Shown here: one piece after another, positions 32,082 to 39,379 of the stretch
How positions within the stretch are numbered: the first letter of the stretch is position 1
Layout: each line of letters starts with the position of its first letter
Source of the DNA: a virus
Virus record (IMG/VR): IMGVR_UViG_3300033388_002303
Location: 1-40,852 of that record
Strand: one strand, 5' to 3'
Length of the DNA: 40,852 bases
Made by a program: the position numbers and the translations under genes
The notes under the pieces: generated by a model
Databases searched by the model: none
What the model was told of the DNA's origin: nothing
Seen by the model: only the letters and a program-made list of their open reading frames with translations

Positions 32082-32096
32082 ATACTATGGTTTCAA
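32068..32096 (-). promoter_or_regulatory. Candidate promoter for the scaffold-capsid operon
   Basis: On the minus strand TTGAAA (32096-32091) and TATTAG (32073-32068) are 17 bp apart in a 116-bp gap before the scaffold gene, the longest gap between late structural genes near here. A boost for scaffold and capsid expression would be expected at this point. Confidence 0.45.
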
Positions 32097-32099
32097 GTA

Positions 32100-32447
32100 T
32101 CATTTCTTGTTTTTTCTTTTCTTAATTTCTGTTTTCTTTGCTCTTATTACTTCATTTAACTGATGGGAGTCTCTGCATCTCATAAAGAATGAGGCTACGT
32201 TTCCAACTACGTGTCTAATCGCTGCCAACTCTTTGTTTGTAAACTCTCTATTCGCTAGAAACTCATACTCTATTCCTGTCAACATTAGCATTATACTCTC
32301 TTTCTCCTCACTCCACAAGTTAGCAAACTTCTTTAACGCCTCATCTGACTCTAGTATTTCCTCACATCTCTCTAAATTCTTCCTGCAAGACTTCTTTATA
32401 TACTTTCGTAAATACGTATCCTCAATGTCTAGTTTTTTAAATATCAT
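32100..32447 (-). CDS. Hypothetical helical protein downstream of portal (115 aa)
   Basis: Coupled to the portal gene by a 4-bp overlap. A helical, highly charged protein (KKLDIEDTYLRKYIKKSCRK ... EIKKRKNKK tail). The central FTNKELAAIRHVVGNVASFF segment may form a helical bundle. Function unknown, perhaps a head assembly accessory. Confidence 0.6.
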   Translation of the reverse strand: MIFKKLDIEDTYLRKYIKKSCRKNLERCEEILESDEALKKFANLWSEEKESIMLMLTGIEYEFLANREFTNKELAAIRHVVGNVASFFMRCRDSHQLNEVIRAKKTEIKKRKNKK

Positions 32448-34153
32448 AGTGGAACTGGTTGACCAGGGGTTGCTGATGAAACTGTTTGTCTTTGTGTTCC
32501 TGCCGCTGCTTCAGGAGCCGCAGGCGTCCCTGGTGATCCAGGAGCATTTGTTTCACCTTGACCAGGCAAGGGAGCCTCTGGCGCAGGTGGTGGCGGCGGT
32601 GCAGGTAAATCAATTCCTCTAGCTATTGCCAGTCTCTTATATAGAACATTGTATTCTGGAGATCCTGGTTGAGTAAGTTGTAGTTGGTTCTGCATCTGTG
32701 TCATCCTCATTAGATCACTAGGGATTGATCCAGTTCTTGAATTAACAGTCACAAAGTAATTCCCCTCTTTTAGTTCCTTACTTATCATTCCTAGTGTAAT
32801 TGGTGCTTTAAGTTTTTCGTCGTTAATCTTTGCAACCATGTCTATCGGAGATTTGTTTGAGTTCTTAATATACTCCTTCATCCCCTCTAAAATACATTCA
32901 ACCATATCCTGAGTCTCACTAGCGTTATACTCCATCATCTGAGTAACAAAAGCATTTGAAGCCTCTTCCTCTGCAATAACCTGCCCTCTTGTGATTCCGC
33001 TTCCTCTGTCTACATCATCAAGATAAATACCCATTCTTGCAATTTCACGATACAACGTCTCCCAAACAAGCTTCCATTCATTCACTAGATTCTGAGTAAC
33101 CAAAGCTTGAGCACCTACACTTTGAGCGCCTCCATTCGGATCAAACTCCATCGCAACAAACGGTTTCTTTCCAGCCTCTCTTGCCTTGTATGCCATTGCC
33201 ATCTTCTCCACCAACTCGTCAATCTTTCCATTCGGAGCATTAATAAGAGTAAGAGGATGTACATTCTCCTCAGTGTGTCCGACTTGCAGGTTTAATAGTC
33301 TTCGAGTAATCACCGCTAAGTCATAAACCATATCTCCTATTCCATAATTAGTGAATCCTTGTTCTGATGGTATACATAAAAACTGGAACACAGGAATAAA
33401 TGGCTCTTTCTTCTTCATGAACGGGTACTCTTTGTCCTTAAACTGGTCTAAAATGTAAGTTTGTGAACCTGCAAATATCGTGTAACAGGTGGTATTAAGA
33501 TTATATGCGTAAGCTATCTCAAGAGTTTGTGACTCCTGCCTTTCGTCATCCCTTTCTTCTACTTGGTAACTTCCTGGTATCCTTCCGAACACCTTATTTT
33601 CCTTAAGCTCTGGGAACATCCTGTATGCCTCCTCTTCGCTGAAGGAATACAAAACAACCAACTGTTGCGCTGGTCTGACCCCTCTTATTCCTTTACAGAA
33701 GTTATCTCCATAAACATCTTCATTCTCTAGAACCCTAAAGTTCAGTGGTATTTGATCATTTTTTCTTTCGTTCTTTCCCATTAACAAAAACGCATCTCCA
33801 TAAAACATGCTGTTGAAGAATACTCCTCCTTTATCTCTGAATGCAGAATCTAAACCACCTCTATCTATAACCGTTCTGAATCCATCGGTGGTGATTGCCT
33901 CCGCTTCTTCTGATCTACTAGATGATTGTAATTGAAAATCAAGGAATTTAACCTTGCTCATCACTCTCCACATACATTGCTGAATAACCTTTGATCCTAT
34001 TTTCCTCGTTCCGCTGGGGTTAGAACACTCAAACCCTTCTTTAAAAAGTTTTCTTATCGCCTCGTTCTTTACATCCCTTGTTTCCTTGAATGAATAGTTC
34101 TCCGAAATTAACCTGAGAGCTATTGAAACCTCATCATCATCGTACTTAGGCAT
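32444..34153 (-). CDS. Portal protein
   Basis: A 569-aa protein with the portal arrangement: N-terminal region with IGSKVIQQCMWRVMSKVKFL and LDFQLQSSSRSEEAEAITTD, a RDKGGVFFNSMFYGDAFLLM segment typical of the portal wing, a central stem-like region, and a Pro-rich C-terminus (PAPPPPPAPEAPLPG). It forms the dodecameric DNA gate at one capsid vertex and docks the terminase. Position directly after the large terminase gene supports it. Confidence 0.82.
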   Translation of the reverse strand: MPKYDDDEVSIALRLISENYSFKETRDVKNEAIRKLFKEGFECSNPSGTRKIGSKVIQQCMWRVMSKVKFLDFQLQSSSRSEEAEAITTDGFRTVIDRGGLDSAFRDKGGVFFNSMFYGDAFLLMGKNERKNDQIPLNFRVLENEDVYGDNFCKGIRGVRPAQQLVVLYSFSEEEAYRMFPELKENKVFGRIPGSYQVEERDDERQESQTLEIAYAYNLNTTCYTIFAGSQTYILDQFKDKEYPFMKKKEPFIPVFQFLCIPSEQGFTNYGIGDMVYDLAVITRRLLNLQVGHTEENVHPLTLINAPNGKIDELVEKMAMAYKAREAGKKPFVAMEFDPNGGAQSVGAQALVTQNLVNEWKLVWETLYREIARMGIYLDDVDRGSGITRGQVIAEEEASNAFVTQMMEYNASETQDMVECILEGMKEYIKNSNKSPIDMVAKINDEKLKAPITLGMISKELKEGNYFVTVNSRTGSIPSDLMRMTQMQNQLQLTQPGSPEYNVLYKRLAIARGIDLPAPPPPPAPEAPLPGQGETNAPGSPGTPAAPEAAAGTQRQTVSSATPGQPVPL

Positions 34154-34198
34154 AGACAGACATAAAAGAATATCAACCTATATATACCATATTTTCAC

Positions 34199-35761
34199 CT
34201 AACTTTCAATGTATTTTTTATATCCATCTGAATAACTCTTTGCAGAAGTACCGTTTTGAACAGCGTGTTCTTTCATCTGCCAAGCGATCACAACCGCTGT
34301 AAGTAGATCAAAATGCCTCGTTATCAATCCAGCCTTCTCGTCTTTCAAGTCTGAATTAGAGTAAGCCTTCATTTCTGCCAAAACGTTCTTGTCATATATT
34401 CTAATTAGTCCATCGTTATAATCTTTCTTGAATTCGTAGAACATATTGTATTTAGTCTTGGAGTTTGTCTCCCATCCCACTTTCTCATTCAGCCTTTCCT
34501 TTGCATTAGCTATTTTCTTTCCTCTGTATATCCTTGGGTAATCAAGTTGTTTTAATGTTGTTATCACTGTGCCTCCGCACTTATTGTTTACCTCTGGTGC
34601 ATAAACACAATTCCCAAACTCTGCCCCTACTCTTGCAAATTCGTGTGCTGAAAGATCAGGAGCTATTTCGTTGTTTGCATAAGTGACGATTAATTCTCCT
34701 ACAGTAAAGTCAAACAAGGCCACTGTGTTTGAATCTAACCCCACCCCTTCACTGTGATCACTTCCCATTCCATACCGATGATGTGGTTTGTATCCAGCCC
34801 AGTATTTGACTAACCCAGATAGTCTTTTAGGAGATGTACATAACTTTAAGTCCTCTCTTATCTTTTGGTAATCAAAGAAACAGTTTGTAGATTTAGTAGG
34901 GTCACACTGATACTCACCATAGAAGTCTTCAGCATCCTTTTTAAGCTGCTCTACCTTGGCAGATGAAAACATACTCCAGGTTACACTAGAATTGTCTTTA
35001 TCATCGCTCAAAAGAGGCGTAATTCTTGATTCCAGAGATTTTCCCATGAACCACTGAATCGTTCCTTGATCTGATATATAGTTACATGTCACGAAGTAGT
35101 TTCCATCAACCGATAGTCCGTCAATAGCCTCAGCGATTCGATTGATAATTGATTCTGTAACCACCATTGATCTAATTGAATCTCTATCTTCAACATCCTC
35201 AAACCATATCCAATCAGGACGATAAGCATCTTGAACATGCCCACGCTGTGTTTGTCCGACAGTTCCAGCTGAGTACTTCCTTCCGTCCTTTGTGGTGAAA
35301 CTCATCATTGTTTCTTCTCTTTTTGTGTCTCCAGCCTTTTCAAACACATCACCATAGATATCTTTCACCTCTACAATTAGATTATAAACATCTGTAACAA
35401 TCTGTTTTGAGTTCTTTAGGTCCTTTGTCAGCACCTTCATGTACTTCCTGTAGCCATCAGTGTCATTTAATAGCACAAACACATCAAAAAGCTTCTTCAA
35501 GCTAGTCTTTGCGCTTCCACGAAACGCCGCTTCGAGCATATTCTCTCCACGATACGACTTAATCATGTCCATAACCATGTCATCATGGAACGGTGCGGCT
35601 GGATGAGATAAGTATCGAGGGTAGTTTCCCCTAGCAAATACCTTAAACTTATCTAGAACAACCCTTATGTTAGTATCACTGCTAAACTCATAAACCTTTC
35701 TTTTCTCTTCAGGTGTTCCAGTCAGGATGATGTTTTGTATGTAGGCTTTATTCTTTATCAT
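34199..35761 (-). CDS. Terminase large subunit
   Basis: The start is placed at 35761 (MIKNKAYIQ), overlapping the upstream stop as ATGA; the in-frame extension to 35827 would lie within the upstream gene. Of 520 aa, the Walker A-like AAFRGSAKTS is at about 79-87, the Walker B segment WIWFEDVED at about 184-192 with its acidic pair, and coupling-type VTCNY follows. The C-terminal RNase H-like nuclease has D335 (GSDHS), an acidic/Asn site near 390 (PEVNNKCGG) and D485 (HFDLLTAVV). It drives ATP-dependent DNA packaging and cuts concatemers. Confidence 0.9.
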   Translation of the reverse strand: MIKNKAYIQNIILTGTPEEKRKVYEFSSDTNIRVVLDKFKVFARGNYPRYLSHPAAPFHDDMVMDMIKSYRGENMLEAAFRGSAKTSLKKLFDVFVLLNDTDGYRKYMKVLTKDLKNSKQIVTDVYNLIVEVKDIYGDVFEKAGDTKREETMMSFTTKDGRKYSAGTVGQTQRGHVQDAYRPDWIWFEDVEDRDSIRSMVVTESIINRIAEAIDGLSVDGNYFVTCNYISDQGTIQWFMGKSLESRITPLLSDDKDNSSVTWSMFSSAKVEQLKKDAEDFYGEYQCDPTKSTNCFFDYQKIREDLKLCTSPKRLSGLVKYWAGYKPHHRYGMGSDHSEGVGLDSNTVALFDFTVGELIVTYANNEIAPDLSAHEFARVGAEFGNCVYAPEVNNKCGGTVITTLKQLDYPRIYRGKKIANAKERLNEKVGWETNSKTKYNMFYEFKKDYNDGLIRIYDKNVLAEMKAYSNSDLKDEKAGLITRHFDLLTAVVIAWQMKEHAVQNGTSAKSYSDGYKKYIES

Positions 35762-36066
35762 AGGAACTGTTCGAGATACTTTAAAGGTTCTTCTTCTAGG
35801 ACTAGCTCTTGCGAGTAATACCTCCAAGCTTCTTCCCTATAATCATGGTAGCTGTCAAAGTAAGCTTCCTCAACTGGTCCATGCTTATTGGATATAAGCA
35901 ACATATCTTCTCCCCAGAAAGCTTTAGCAAAGTCGTGACTAAAGATAATTGAGCAGTAGCGCTCTGGGTGACACCCACATATTATTTTGTCATCATATTT
36001 AATATTTATCCACCCATTCTCTTTAGCCTTCTCAATAGCCTTTTTAAGTATCTGTTCTTTAGTCAT
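35758..36066 (-). CDS. Conserved small phage protein (102 aa)
   Basis: The start is set at ATG 36066 (MTKEQILKKAIEKAKENGW). Further residues include CGCHPERYCSIIFSHDFAKA, FWGED and a C-terminal EEPLKYLEQFL. From memory this pattern (HDFAKAFWG ... PLKYLE) recurs in small phage proteins of unknown function next to terminase genes. The stop overlaps the terminase large-subunit start. Confidence 0.65.
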   Translation of the reverse strand: MTKEQILKKAIEKAKENGWINIKYDDKIICGCHPERYCSIIFSHDFAKAFWGEDMLLISNKHGPVEEAYFDSYHDYREEAWRYYSQELVLEEEPLKYLEQFL

Positions 36067-36095
36067 TTTAGAATTGTTTATTGATCTTGTTGTCT

Positions 36096-36221
36096 TTAAA
36101 GTATCTTTATAAAAGCCCAAAGTGCTATCCACCATAATATATTTTTCACAGCATATATCGCCCTAATCAGCTCCTCATGCTCAGTCATTACCACTGTGCT
36201 TAACATCTCTCCTTCAATCAT
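36096..36221 (-). CDS. Small membrane peptide (41 aa)
   Basis: Coupled by ATGA to the Phd-like gene upstream. Acidic N-terminus (MIEGEMLSTVVMTEHEEL) and a C-terminal hydrophobic Trp-rich segment (NILWWIALWAFIKIL). The arrangement behind an antitoxin-like gene is where a small toxin would be, and a membrane-active toxic peptide is possible, but nothing in the sequence proves it. Confidence 0.5.
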   Translation of the reverse strand: MIEGEMLSTVVMTEHEELIRAIYAVKNILWWIALWAFIKIL

Positions 36222-36595
36222 AGTTTTTCAAGTTTACATAAATAAGATTTTAATATTTTTGATGAAACTGTTTTCTTGATACATGTCAGACACACGATGT
36301 GGTCTTCTCCTTCTTCCCAAAGCTTGTAGCACATCTCGTGCATCAAGTCACATTTTCCACATATATATTCAGTGATCATGTAGTCCACCGTTTTAGGGTC
36401 TTTTTTCATATATTCAGCATGAAATCCACTGTCAATAATAGGAGGAGCCATATCTCTCTGCATCTTTTCCATTACCTCGTTAAAATCACTCCCTTCTAGA
36501 ATCACTCCACGTACGCACAAAGAATTCCCTTCTGATAAATAATCTAGGTGCTTCTTGATATTCTTCCTGAACTCAGTGACTGTTATCTTTTTCAT
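36218..36595 (-). CDS. Phd/YefM-antitoxin-like protein fused to a zinc ribbon
   Basis: The start is set at ATG 36595 (MKKITVTEFRKNIKKHLDYL); an extension to 36754 would cover the tRNA-like element. The first 35 residues have the Phd/YefM pattern: ITVTEFRKNI, then a helix and SLCVRG. Residues 75-125 carry CGKC and CLTC pairs, a probable zinc ribbon instead of the usual toxin-binding tail. Phd-type N-terminal domains bind DNA as dimers and repress their own operon. TGTACA boxes lie immediately upstream, which are the core sites of Phd and YefM operators. No Doc, YoeB or other toxin gene is nearby. Confidence 0.62.
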   Translation of the reverse strand: MKKITVTEFRKNIKKHLDYLSEGNSLCVRGVILEGSDFNEVMEKMQRDMAPPIIDSGFHAEYMKKDPKTVDYMITEYICGKCDLMHEMCYKLWEEGEDHIVCLTCIKKTVSSKILKSYLCKLEKL

Positions 36596-36596
36596 A

Positions 36597-36645
36597 TGTA
36601 CACTGTACACGAGCCACGTACAGATTGCAAGAGATTGTCTGTACA
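36597..36645. promoter_or_regulatory. Array of TGTACA boxes (operator of the Phd-like gene)
   Basis: TGTACA at 36597-36602, 36604-36609 and 36640-36645, and a variant CGTACA at 36617-36622, within 49 bp right before the start codon. The outer pair is extended to GTACAGA-N13-TCTGTAC. TGTACA is the published core of the YefM-YoeB operator, and P1 Phd uses GTGTACAC. Confidence 0.75.
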
Positions 36646-36648
36646 TCT

Positions 36649-36737
36649 TGGAGAGGTGCGCCAGAGTCGAACTGGGTTGGGACTGATCAGCTGCCCACAC
36701 ACTACAGAATAGCGGCATCCACATGCTCCACACCTCC
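36649..36737 (-). tRNA. tRNA-like element with encoded CCA, isotype unresolved
   Basis: On the minus strand GAGGTGT (36736-36730) pairs with GCACCTC (36659-36653) in a 7-bp acceptor stem (8 bp if the flanking G:U pair is counted), followed by U and an encoded CCA. A T-arm has the canonical loop TTCGACT on a 4-bp stem. A CGCT-ATTCTGT-AGTG hairpin could be an anticodon arm (UCU), and TGGG/CCCA could be a long variable arm. The D-arm is short or unusual. It lies between the terminase small-subunit stop and the TGTACA boxes. Confidence 0.45.
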
Positions 36738-36740
36738 ACA

Positions 36741-37187
36741 TTAAACATCACCAAGCGCCTTCTTTATCGCTTCTCTCTTCTCGATATTGATAGTTACTTG
36801 AGGTTGTTTTTGCTTGTTATCCTTCTCGTATCGACCTTTAAGCTTGTTGTAGATTTCTATTCCACCTTTCTTCGAACCCATATCTGTAGACTGTGAAATA
36901 AGAAAGTTAAGCTCTGCATCTACTGACTCATTACTCAATGGCCCTAAATCGAGAACTTCCCTGATTCGCTCTAGTATATGTGGTTTTCGAAGGTTCTCTG
37001 CCGCTATAGAAGAGGCCACTGTTCTAATCAATGGCTTGTCATCACTTCCATAAGAGTTCATTGCCGCCTCAGTACCGTTTCCTAGGTTCTGTACATACTC
37101 ATTGCAAAACAGCTCTTCCTTTTCTGAAAGGACCTTTCCGCTTTTAGTCTTACCTGTTAATGGAGTTTCTCTTGTTTGTTTGGGCAT
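36741..37187 (-). CDS. Terminase small subunit
   Basis: The 148-aa protein has the terminase small-subunit pattern: LSEKEELFCNEYVQNLGNGT (21-40), A(A)ENLRKPHILERIREVL, and a C-terminal helical oligomerisation tail. It recognises the packaging site and loads the large subunit. It is followed, not directly by the large subunit, but by a small cassette with a tRNA-like element and three small genes. Confidence 0.85.
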   Translation of the reverse strand: MPKQTRETPLTGKTKSGKVLSEKEELFCNEYVQNLGNGTEAAMNSYGSDDKPLIRTVASSIAAENLRKPHILERIREVLDLGPLSNESVDAELNFLISQSTDMGSKKGGIEIYNKLKGRYEKDNKQKQPQVTINIEKREAIKKALGDV

Positions 37188-37190
37188 AAT

Positions 37191-37373
37191 TTAGTTATCA
37201 AAGTATCTTCCTATTGTTCCTTCTTTACCGCTTAGTTTAAAGATCTTGTGGTCTTCTATCTTTGCGAGCATTTCGTTTTCTGTATGCTTCTTTAGTTTCT
37301 CCAGGCTCTTATTGGTTGCTACTATAATCCATTGATTCTCTATCTTTACTGCAAATATGTACGTGTCCTTCAT
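37191..37373 (-). CDS. Hypothetical small protein after groEL (60 aa)
   Basis: The ATG overlaps the groEL stop. The product (MKDTYIFAVKIENQWIIVAT, then KLKKHTENEMLAKIED) is alpha/beta and charged. No family recognised. Being in the groESL transcript, it could be a chaperonin accessory or simply the next gene. Confidence 0.6.
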   Translation of the reverse strand: MKDTYIFAVKIENQWIIVATNKSLEKLKKHTENEMLAKIEDHKIFKLSGKEGTIGRYFDN

Positions 37374-39010
37374 TATTTGGCTGTGAAAAAGTTCCTTACA
37401 ACGTCTATATCGTCATCTGCGTCTGTTACTAAAAATTCACTTGTGATTAGAAGAGCTGAGACACTTACTGCGTTCTCTAAAGCACATCTTATTACCTTGT
37501 GTGGGTCTATTATACCAGCTTCAACCATATTTACCATCTCGTCTGTCAAAACGTTTACACCAATTCCATCTACCTTCTCTAGTTCCTTTATTGTTTTTTC
37601 GATTTTGTCGTCTTCGTATCCAGCGTTATGTAATATCTGAGTTACAGTTGCAAGACACGCTGTCTTAAGAACCCTTTCTCCAGCGGTGCTTCCTTTTAGG
37701 ACCTTAGAGGCATTCAAAAGAGCAACTCCTCCTCCTGGCACCACCCCTTCTTCCATTGCTGATCTAGTGGCGTTCACTGCGTCCTCTACCCTTAGGTTTA
37801 ATTCTGTTGTCTCTCCTCCAGTAGGTGAACCAATCTTGATGGTTGCCACTCCGCCAGTTAGGTTAGCATATCTTTCTTTAATTTGTTCTTTTTCAATCAA
37901 GTCTTCTGCGTTTTCTATTTGACATTCAACTACTGAAACTCTTGCCAGGTAGTCCTCGGACTTCATTCTCTCTTCTCCAACGGTAATAACTAATCCATGC
38001 CTAGACATGGACGCCACATCCACTTTCCCCATATCTTCTATACTAAAAGTGTTTAAATGAAACCCTGCCTCTTCATCAACAACCTTCCCTCCAGTTATAG
38101 AAGACAGGTCTTTGTATATTTCTGACATATTCTTGTTTGCAGTTGTTGGTCTAAACCAAACCCATTTTATATGTTCTGTGTTCCGTGCCATTGTCATTAT
38201 CAGCCTTCTGCTTAGCTTTTCCGCTACGATTAAAAATACAGGAACGTTCACGGATGGATGGCCGCCTTGTTCCCCTGGTGAAATAAAGTGCTTAAGAAGG
38301 GGGAGCCATTTCTTTTCAAATTCATGATCTTCTGGAGAGTCTTTTAGTACCAACACCCTTGCGCCATTAAGCTCTGTTTTCCATCCTTCTTTATCGTCAA
38401 ATACACCCTGCATTGGCTGTCCCTCTAGCCTCATTCCGTCATCCCTTTCAATAACAACCCCTTTTTCTGTAGACCCTTGAAAGGTTACCCCCCCTCCAAC
38501 GCCAATATCCTCCATCATTTCTCCAATTTGCCCCCCAACCTCTTCGTCTTGAGCAGACACAGATGCGACCTGGGCCTTTTCTTCCTGTGTTGTTACGTCT
38601 TTTGCGCTATCTTTCAGAGATTTCAAAATATCCTTCATTGCTGCCTCTATCTCTTTTCTTAGCAAAACAGGGTTTGCACCCTCTTCTACCTCTTTCCACC
38701 CCTCTTTGACAATTGCCCTAGACAACACTGTTGCTCCAGTGGTTCCGTCTCCAGCAGTAATGTTTGTATGAATAGCTGCGCCCTTAATGAGCTGAGCTGC
38801 GCTATCTTTGACTTTATTCTTAAACCCCATGTCTTTTATAATCTTAAACCCATCATTGACAACACTTGGGATTCCGCTTTCGTCAGACAAAATAACGTTC
38901 CTCCCCTTGGCGCCAAGTGTAGAGCCAACAACGTCTGCCACCTCGTCAATCCCTTCCATCATTAACTTTCTTGCAGAAGAATTATAAATTTGTTTTTTAG
39001 CTGTTCCCAT
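37373..39010 (-). CDS. groEL: Phage-encoded GroEL chaperonin
   Basis: A 545-aa, full-length GroEL. Equatorial ATPase motifs: TLGAKGRNV (31-39; the usual P is A), NDGF (52-55; the usual K is N), AGDGTT (86-91), the catalytic aspartate D410 in RVEDAVNATR, EEGVVPGGGVALL (420-432), and AGIIDPHKV near the C-terminus. Intermediate domain NLTGGVATIKIG is intact. The apical domain is divergent: the FDRGYLSPYF segment that binds GroES and substrate is missing (here ERDDGMRLEGQPMQGVF), as is the VKAPGFGDRRK block. The flexible GGM tail is absent. It most likely folds the phage's own capsid or tail proteins. Confidence 0.93.
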   Translation of the reverse strand: MGTAKKQIYNSSARKLMMEGIDEVADVVGSTLGAKGRNVILSDESGIPSVVNDGFKIIKDMGFKNKVKDSAAQLIKGAAIHTNITAGDGTTGATVLSRAIVKEGWKEVEEGANPVLLRKEIEAAMKDILKSLKDSAKDVTTQEEKAQVASVSAQDEEVGGQIGEMMEDIGVGGGVTFQGSTEKGVVIERDDGMRLEGQPMQGVFDDKEGWKTELNGARVLVLKDSPEDHEFEKKWLPLLKHFISPGEQGGHPSVNVPVFLIVAEKLSRRLIMTMARNTEHIKWVWFRPTTANKNMSEIYKDLSSITGGKVVDEEAGFHLNTFSIEDMGKVDVASMSRHGLVITVGEERMKSEDYLARVSVVECQIENAEDLIEKEQIKERYANLTGGVATIKIGSPTGGETTELNLRVEDAVNATRSAMEEGVVPGGGVALLNASKVLKGSTAGERVLKTACLATVTQILHNAGYEDDKIEKTIKELEKVDGIGVNVLTDEMVNMVEAGIIDPHKVIRCALENAVSVSALLITSEFLVTDADDDIDVVRNFFTAK

Positions 39011-39012
39011 AG

Positions 39013-39309
39013 TTATTTTTTAATTCCTAAAATATCTTCAGTTTTAACAAACACCAACTCATTTTCTGAGTCCATGTTTGCAATAAAGTGTTTTTTAAAA
39101 TAAATAATAGCCCCTTTTTTAAGGCCCTTCATTCTTAATTTTTCGCTAATTGTTCCAACCTCTAAAACCCTTCCCTCGTTCTTCATACCGTCTTGCTCAG
39201 CACCAGGTGATAGCTTTAAGCCACCACAATCTATTTTCTCCTTCTCAACCAGTACTGTTTTTCCAATTACGGTTATTGAGGGTTGCTTTTTGTCGCTGTT
39301 TTGAGTCAT
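39013..39309 (-). CDS. groES: Phage-encoded GroES co-chaperonin
   Basis: A 98-aa protein with the GroES order of strands: TVIGKTVLVEKEKIDCGGLK (13-32) with the mobile-loop GGLKL corresponding to GGIVL, GRVLEVG (46-52), KKGAIIYFKK (64-73) and VKTEDILGI (88-96). A 10-residue N-terminal extension precedes the first strand. It ends 2 bp before groEL, so both are made together and can form a matched chaperonin pair. Promoter and palindrome lie just upstream. Confidence 0.88.
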   Translation of the reverse strand: MTQNSDKKQPSITVIGKTVLVEKEKIDCGGLKLSPGAEQDGMKNEGRVLEVGTISEKLRMKGLKKGAIIYFKKHFIANMDSENELVFVKTEDILGIKK

Positions 39310-39317
39310 AATTTACT

Positions 39318-39341
39318 TGTTTATATTTTTCTGTATAAACA
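39318..39341. promoter_or_regulatory. Inverted repeat at the groESL transcription start
   Basis: TGTTTATA-N8-TATAAACA, perfect 8-bp arms, directly downstream of the -10 box. It would lie at the transcription start and first bases of the mRNA, so it may be an operator or a 5' hairpin. It is not CIRCE (TTAGCACTC-N9-GAGTGCTAA). Confidence 0.6.
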
Positions 39342-39369
39342 GAATATTGCTTGGCCTTTAAAAAGTCAA
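39341..39369 (-). promoter_or_regulatory. groESL promoter TTGACT-N17-TATTCT
   Basis: On the minus strand TTGACT (39369-39364) and TATTCT (39346-39341) with a 17-bp spacer, in the 71-bp gap before groES. It allows groESL to be expressed apart from the upstream small genes. Confidence 0.65.
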
Positions 39370-39379
39370 GCTTTGTTCG

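Noticed and set aside
35762-35827. Longer start for the terminase large subunit
   Set aside because: The extension is an Arg/Ser-rich shadow of the upstream gene; the ATGA coupling at 35758-35761 matches the style of the genome.
36096-36221. Calling the 41-aa membrane peptide a toxin
   Set aside because: Only its position behind an antitoxin-like gene supports this; the sequence matches no known toxin family. Kept as a hypothesis in the findings.
36596-36754. N-terminal extension of the Phd-like gene to ATG 36754
   Set aside because: It would cover the tRNA-like element and the TGTACA boxes and begins inside the terS gene; the extension has no protein-like character, whereas ATG 36595 begins a clean Phd-like domain.
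39318-39341. CIRCE heat-shock operator before groESL
   Set aside because: The arms are TGTTTATA/TATAAACA with an 8-bp centre; CIRCE is TTAGCACTC-N9-GAGTGCTAA. Only position is alike.
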